A stretch of 64,000 nucleotides of DNA from Halomicrobium urmianum. Lineage in GTDB: Archaea; Halobacteriota; Halobacteria; Halobacteriales; Haloarculaceae. The notes under the pieces are model-generated. The model was given only the letters and a program-made list of their open reading frames with translations. It was not told where the DNA came from and ran no database searches. Where the stretch lies: the NCBI RefSeq assembly GCF_020217425.1, contig NZ_CP084090.1:1612001-1676000 (forward strand), read 5' to 3'. Below, one piece after another: positions 62,955 to 64,000 of this stretch (positions within the stretch are counted from its first letter, which is position 1; each line of letters opens with the position of its first letter). Made by a program: the position numbers and the translations under genes.

Positions 62955-63692
62955 GTGCGCGTCGAGAACAGCTTCATTCCGGTCCGGGGCGTCGGCGAGA
63001 AGACGGAGCGGTCCCTGTGGGAGGCGGGCGTCACCCACTGGGACGACTTCCGCCCGGACCCGGTGGGCGAGACGACCGCCGAACGCATCCAGTCGTTCAT
63101 CGACGAGGGGTACGACCGACTGGCCGACGGCGACGTGACCTACTTCGATCAGGCGTTCCCGAACAGCGAGCAGTGGCGGCTCTACGACACCTTCTCCGAG
63201 GACGCCTGCTTCTTCGACATCGAGACGACCGGGCTGGACCACCACCGGGACAGCGTGACGACCGTGAGCTTCCACCAGGGCGGCGAGACGGAGACGCTGG
63301 TCCAGGGCGACGACCTCAGCGCCGAGTCGCTGCGGGCGACGCTGGGCGAGGCCGACCTGCTGGTGACGTTCAACGGCAAGCGCTTCGACGTCCCCTTCCT
63401 CGAGGAGTCGTTCGGCGTCGACCTCGACTGCCCGCACCTGGACCTGATGTACACCTGCAAGAAGCTGGACCTCTCCGGCGGGCTCAAGGAGATCGAGCAG
63501 TCGATCGGGATCGAGCGGGACCGGCCCGACATCTCGGGCCGGGACGCCGTGCGCCTCTGGCGCGAGCACGAGCGGGGCGTCGACGGGTCGCTGGAGACGC
63601 TGATCGAGTACAACCGCGAGGACGCCGTCAACCTCCGGACGCTGGCCGACGAGGTGACGGCGGCGCTGGACGAGCGCGTGTTCGTCGGCTGA
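62955..63692 (+). CDS. RNase H-like exonuclease (YprB family)
   Basis: A 245-residue protein. An N-terminal HhH-like segment (SFIPVRGVGEKTERSLWEAG) precedes a DnaQ/RNase H fold: FFDIETTGLDHHR (Asp and Glu metal ligands), VTFNGKRFDVPFLEE, and LIEYNREDAVNLRTLA (late Asp). The GTG at 62955 follows a TATA-like catttatg and a short leader. Likely a DNA or RNA exonuclease in repair. Confidence 0.88.
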   Translation: MRVENSFIPVRGVGEKTERSLWEAGVTHWDDFRPDPVGETTAERIQSFIDEGYDRLADGDVTYFDQAFPNSEQWRLYDTFSEDACFFDIETTGLDHHRDSVTTVSFHQGGETETLVQGDDLSAESLRATLGEADLLVTFNGKRFDVPFLEESFGVDLDCPHLDLMYTCKKLDLSGGLKEIEQSIGIERDRPDISGRDAVRLWREHERGVDGSLETLIEYNREDAVNLRTLADEVTAALDERVFVG

Positions 63693-63770
63693 TTCGGACT
63701 GTCGTCGGTCAGTGCCGGTACGACTGCCCGACGCCAGGCTGTCGAACCGATCCACAGCGACGCCGGTCCG

Positions 63771-63883
63771 AATCACCCCTCCGTTTCGGGTGGAAACCGA
63801 CGCCGTCGGAGCGGCATCGACCACTGGACGCTGGCGGGCGGAGCGACAACGGCGCTGCGACCCCCTCGTTTCGGGTGGAGGCC
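63771..63883 (-). repeat. Two tandem ORB-like motifs near the right edge
   Basis: 63771-63798 reads on the minus strand TTTCCACCCGAAACGGAGGG, and 63857-63883 CCTCCACCCGAAACGAGGGG. Both match the origin ORB core closely, same orientation, about 85 bp apart, in the 209-bp gap between the nuclease and the rhomboid gene. The gap holds no ORF. Confidence 0.75.
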
Positions 63884-63901
63884 GCTCGAAACAGCGCCCC
63901 G

Positions 63902-64000
63902 TCAGACCGGGCCGGCCCGGCGGCGGACCGCCGCCGGTCGCAGGACGTGGATCCGACCGGCCAGCATGCCGAGCAGGAAGCCGGAGAAGTGGGCGACCAG
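63902..64000 (-). CDS. Rhomboid family intramembrane protease, 3' end only
   Basis: The stop is at 63902-63904; the gene runs off the right edge. The visible C-terminal part reads VAHFSGFLLGMLAGRIH and then an Arg-rich tail. HFSGFLLGML fits the last rhomboid TM helix with its catalytic His. Only 32 residues are visible, so the assignment is moderate. Confidence 0.65.
   Translation of the reverse strand: MVAHFSGFLLGMLAGRIHVLRPAAVRRRAGPV

Overview
This window is chromosomal DNA from a haloarchaeon. The evidence is high GC with acidic, Asp/Glu-rich proteins, an archaeal tRNA intron with a bulge-helix-bulge motif, an Orc1/Cdc6 initiator beside an origin with ORB boxes, the DNA polymerase D small subunit, Hef, HalOD1 and Bat-type HTH proteins, a PGF-CTERM surface protein, and a haloarchaeal class III PHA synthase cluster. 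The arrangement maoC / phaR-phaP-phaE-phaC resembles Haloarcula and its relatives; that placement is inference.

Layout. 1-6.6 kb: a cut Cys-rich protein, a membrane protein, a radical SAM protein whose 3' end is duplicated downstream, a FIST sensor with its histidine kinase, and a DUF373 membrane protein. 6.6-8.3 kb: an intron-containing tRNA-Arg followed by the deleted remains of a plasmid or provirus-like element. 8.4-19.4 kb: mostly housekeeping genes (M29 aminopeptidase, phosphoesterase, CDF transporter, Rad3/XPD helicase, a frameshifted Bat-type regulator, SerB, cold shock protein, MetY). 19.5-26.9 kb: a replication neighbourhood with DP1, signal peptidase Sec11, orc1, an origin of about 1.2 kb, and oapA-oapB-oapC.

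27.1-36.9 kb: an accessory island with a CPBP protease, two ATPase/permease pairs on the plus strand (two of the four genes broken by in-frame TAG codons in the same 12-bp context), two tandem tiny hydrophobic peptide genes, and a third ATPase/permease pair on the minus strand. This is the best candidate for an undescribed system: small peptides with dedicated export or immunity functions. 37-54 kb: malate dehydrogenase, Hef, a cation/proton antiporter pair, a dolichol-kinase-like enzyme, glycyl-tRNA synthetase, SerA, threonine synthase and others. 54-60.3 kb: an Old Yellow Enzyme, an alpha/beta hydrolase, and the polyhydroxyalkanoate cluster (MaoC hydratase, AbrB-type PhaR, phasin PhaP, PhaE, PhaC). 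60.3-64 kb: a TIGR00725 protein, a GCS2-type ligase, a universal stress protein, an RNase H-like nuclease and the end of a rhomboid protease.

The main cross-cutting signals are: (i) ORB-like motifs outside the origin, including inside the disordered linkers of DP1, OapC and Hef; (ii) seven CTAG tetranucleotides packed between the two inverted ORBs, although CTAG is rare elsewhere; (iii) a three-unit, 10-bp repeat shared by the phaR upstream region and the mobile-element scar. All positions and motif matches were read by eye; no database search or computation was run.
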